DNA of 6,514 nt. Origin: Candidatus Woesearchaeota archaeon. GTDB lineage: Archaea > Nanobdellota > Nanobdellia > Woesearchaeales > UBA11576. The position numbers and the translations under genes were made by a program. The first letter of the stretch is position 1. Every line of letters starts with the position of its first letter. Positions 4,851-6,514 of the stretch are shown in pieces. The stretch covers positions 1 to 6,514 of the forward strand of contig JAUVBP010000068.1 of the NCBI GenBank assembly GCA_030591125.1, given 5' to 3'. Below the pieces are notes generated by a model. The model was not told the DNA's origin. It saw only the letters and a list, made by a program, of their open reading frames with translations, and made no database searches.

Positions 4851-6514
4851 GGTCCTTGAAGAGAATAACTGCCAAAGTGAAGCGGAAAGGGCCCTCACCT
4901 CGCTCAAAGGTACCCTCCAAAGGTAAGGTTTCTGTAGATTTAGATATGGGATACTTTGCGTTCCTTAAGCGTTTCAGCACATCTGAACGCTCGGAGGGTA
5001 AGAATAGGCACCAGAAGGTGAAGGTCACTTCAACTGACAACTTCAGCCACTGTATCGGCAAGATTGTTGAGACTATTGCGGAAAAGCCAGGAAAGACTCA
5101 TCTGATGTGTGGTCCTGTTGATGGTGTCGACGAGGTTCTGAGTGCATATGCCAACATGCGGGTCGCAGTCCCGAAAGCCCGCGCAGTGTTTTTTGAGATA
5201 AATCCTCAGAAGGTGGATTATTTCACGTTTAGGCTATATCTTACACAGGTATCTGCTACGAGGAAAGAGTATCTGAAGAACCTTTTCTTCTATATCAATG
5301 GCGACGATGCGCTTGACATGAACTCACTTCTGGACAAGGCTGCCCGGGTCGCTGTCACCAAGGAACTTCACACCGACTATATATTGCAATTGTTCAAGGG
5401 TGTGGGGGGGGAGTTATCAAAAGAGATCCGGCCTTATGTAAAGAAAGGCGTAAGCATACTCAATCTTGTGAGAGAAGGTAAGACACACTATAAGAACCTG
5501 GCCAAGAAGTTGAAGCAGAACCTGCTTCTGAACCAAGACACTCACTGGCTTTCAGACGACAGACTCTACGCTGCTATCAAAGAAGCGTGCGCCAAAGGCC
5601 TGGTCAAATGCGCTCGGGCTGACCTCAACAGATCAGGCAAGCGGTGTACATTGGACATACTCAATGACGCTGGTGTCGTGCCTTCTCTCCTCTACATCCC
5701 AAAGGGCAATAAGAAGTTCAAGGAGAGCCGTGAGCTTGTAGAGCGCTTCATGAATTGTGTTGATACGCGACCTCCTGTGAACCGCAGGGAGAAGCATCGT
5801 GTCTGGCACGTCCTGAACCCTGACAGGTTCTTCTCGACGCCACAGTTCAAGCACCAGGGAGAGCTGTCGAGCAAGCAGCTCATGATTCTTGCAGAAGACT
5901 ATAAGAAACGTACGAATATATCGAAAGAGATCGGCGGAAAGTGTAATGTCTTGTTATTGGGTGATGCGCCTTTCGGAAGGTTGTATCTGGACGGGAGATC
6001 TTTCGCATTCATGGAGAAGATACGTGACTATGCGAATGAGTATAAGGTGAACCACGTCGCACTTTGTGGGGACATAATAGATGGGGAGCATACGCGTGAG
6101 AAAAGGAAGCTGGCTCTGCTGCAATACCTGTCAGATGAACCGAGACCGTCAATAGAGCAGCAGTGCAGGGTCGCATCCGAGTTCATATCGAAGTTCGATG
6201 CGAACGTGTATTCTGTGACTTCCGACGGTGATTGGGATATAATTGAGGAGAAGCAACGTGAGCTCATAAACCAGAAGGAATTCCAGTATAAGATAGAGAA
6301 GAACACAGGACACATTCCGGATAATGTGCGTAAGAGCCTTCGTGTCGAGGCGATCTTCGAGGCTGCCAAAGAGTATTATGATTATATAGAGCGCCAGGTG
6401 GATCTTTCCGATAAGATCGGCGACTCATTGAGCCTTAATTTCGATGATGCTAACGTGCAGATATCGCATGTGAGTCTCGGCCAGTATTTCAGGAAGAGTC
6501 TCTCAAAGTCCGTC
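4841..6514 (+). CDS. Unrecognised protein: basic tail, winged-helix-like region, divergent metallophosphoesterase-like C-terminus; 3' end outside window
   Basis: An uninterrupted frame of 558 codons reaches the window end without a stop. An in-frame TAG at 4823-4825 limits the start to ATG 4841 or 4847; ATG 4946 (Met36) is possible but would drop the basic tail. No good Shine-Dalgarno site is close; GGGGTGG at 4812-4818 is 22 bases away. Residues 1-31 contain 11 Lys/Arg, like a nucleic-acid-binding tail. Residues about 40-200 are alpha/beta and not recognised. About 203-272 resembles a winged helix: HYKNLAKKLKQN, then LSDDRLYAAIKEACAKGLV and a strand pair. From about 368 the pattern is that of a calcineurin-like phosphoesterase: VLLLGDAPFG (D375), VALCGDIIDG (G410, D411, D414), SVTSDGDWD (461-466) and VQISH (H543). 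Two motifs depart from the norm: D-x-H reads D-A-P, and GNH(D/E) reads GDWD. There is no signal peptide or membrane span, so it is probably cytoplasmic. Function is unknown; a role on DNA or RNA is an inference from the basic tail and winged helix. Confidence 0.8.
   Translation, partial: MIMRSLKRITAKVKRKGPSPRSKVPSKGKVSVDLDMGYFAFLKRFSTSERSEGKNRHQKVKVTSTDNFSHCIGKIVETIAEKPGKTHLMCGPVDGVDEVLSAYANMRVAVPKARAVFFEINPQKVDYFTFRLYLTQVSATRKEYLKNLFFYINGDDALDMNSLLDKAARVAVTKELHTDYILQLFKGVGGELSKEIRPYVKKGVSILNLVREGKTHYKNLAKKLKQNLLLNQDTHWLSDDRLYAAIKEACAKGLVKCARADLNRSGKRCTLDILNDAGVVPSLLYIPKGNKKFKESRELVERFMNCVDTRPPVNRREKHRVWHVLNPDRFFSTPQFKHQGELSSKQLMILAEDYKKRTNISKEIGGKCNVLLLGDAPFGRLYLDGRSFAFMEKIRDYANEYKVNHVALCGDIIDGEHTREKRKLALLQYLSDEPRPSIEQQCRVASEFISKFDANVYSVTSDGDWDIIEEKQRELINQKEFQYKIEKNTGHIPDNVRKSLRVEAIFEAAKEYYDYIERQVDLSDKIGDSLSLNFDDANVQISHVSLGQYFRKSLSKSV

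Noticed and set aside
6028..6369. 113-residue frame on the minus strand
   Set aside because: It lies wholly opposite the phosphoesterase-like domain, whose motifs support the plus-strand frame; Ser-rich shadow composition.
4841..6514. Identification of the large gene as the PolD small subunit (DP1) or as Mre11
   Set aside because: DP1 and Mre11 keep GNHD and a motif I His, and Mre11 has its phosphoesterase domain at the N-terminus. This protein has neither motif intact and places the domain after residue 365. A distant inactive relative of DP1 is not excluded.

Overview
The window is archaeal chromosomal DNA. The evidence is a proteasome-activating nucleotidase (PAN), a PCNA sliding clamp beginning MRLTLAEPNYLKDS, archaeal TATA-like boxes, Shine-Dalgarno-type sites and T-tract terminators. 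The clamp's DPANVAMVVFKLLSSAF stretch and the single-chain GMP synthetase (split into two genes in many Euryarchaeota) recall uncultivated DPANN lineages such as Woesearchaeota. That placement rests on recalled sequence style, not on a tree.

Layout. (1) 1-735, +: the C-terminal 244 residues of PAN. (2) 736-978: a gap of about 240 bases with nested inverted repeats, a TATA-like box and a ribosome-binding site for the next gene. (3) 979-1722, +: complete PCNA, ended by a T7-C-T7 tract. (4) 1769-2194, +: a DNPH1/Rcl-type deoxynucleoside 5'-monophosphate N-hydrolase, 14 bases ahead of (5) 2209-3732, +: full-length GMP synthetase GuaA. (6) 3746-4195, -: an orphan ribbon-helix-helix (RHH) DNA-binding protein, convergent with guaA and 13 bases from it. 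(7) 4196-4840: a 645-base gap. Its left part carries three related palindromic sites (GTATTACTTGTAT type) that look like operators for the RHH protein. The middle is a T-rich, A-poor block with many T7-T8 runs. The right part is a repeat-rich promoter for the next gene. (8) 4841 to the window end, +: 558 codons of an unrecognised protein that runs off the window. It has a very basic N-terminal tail, a winged-helix-like middle and a C-terminal region resembling a calcineurin-like metallophosphoesterase with several altered metal-ligand motifs.

The left two thirds is housekeeping: protein turnover, the replication clamp, nucleotide hygiene and GMP synthesis. DNPH1 and GuaA probably share a transcript, which pairs removal of deoxynucleotide monophosphates with GMP production. 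The right third is the accessory and more novel part: a likely self-regulated RHH repressor and, beyond a possible termination zone, the large winged-helix/phosphoesterase-like gene under its own elaborate promoter. Nothing in the sequence proves that these last two genes work together.
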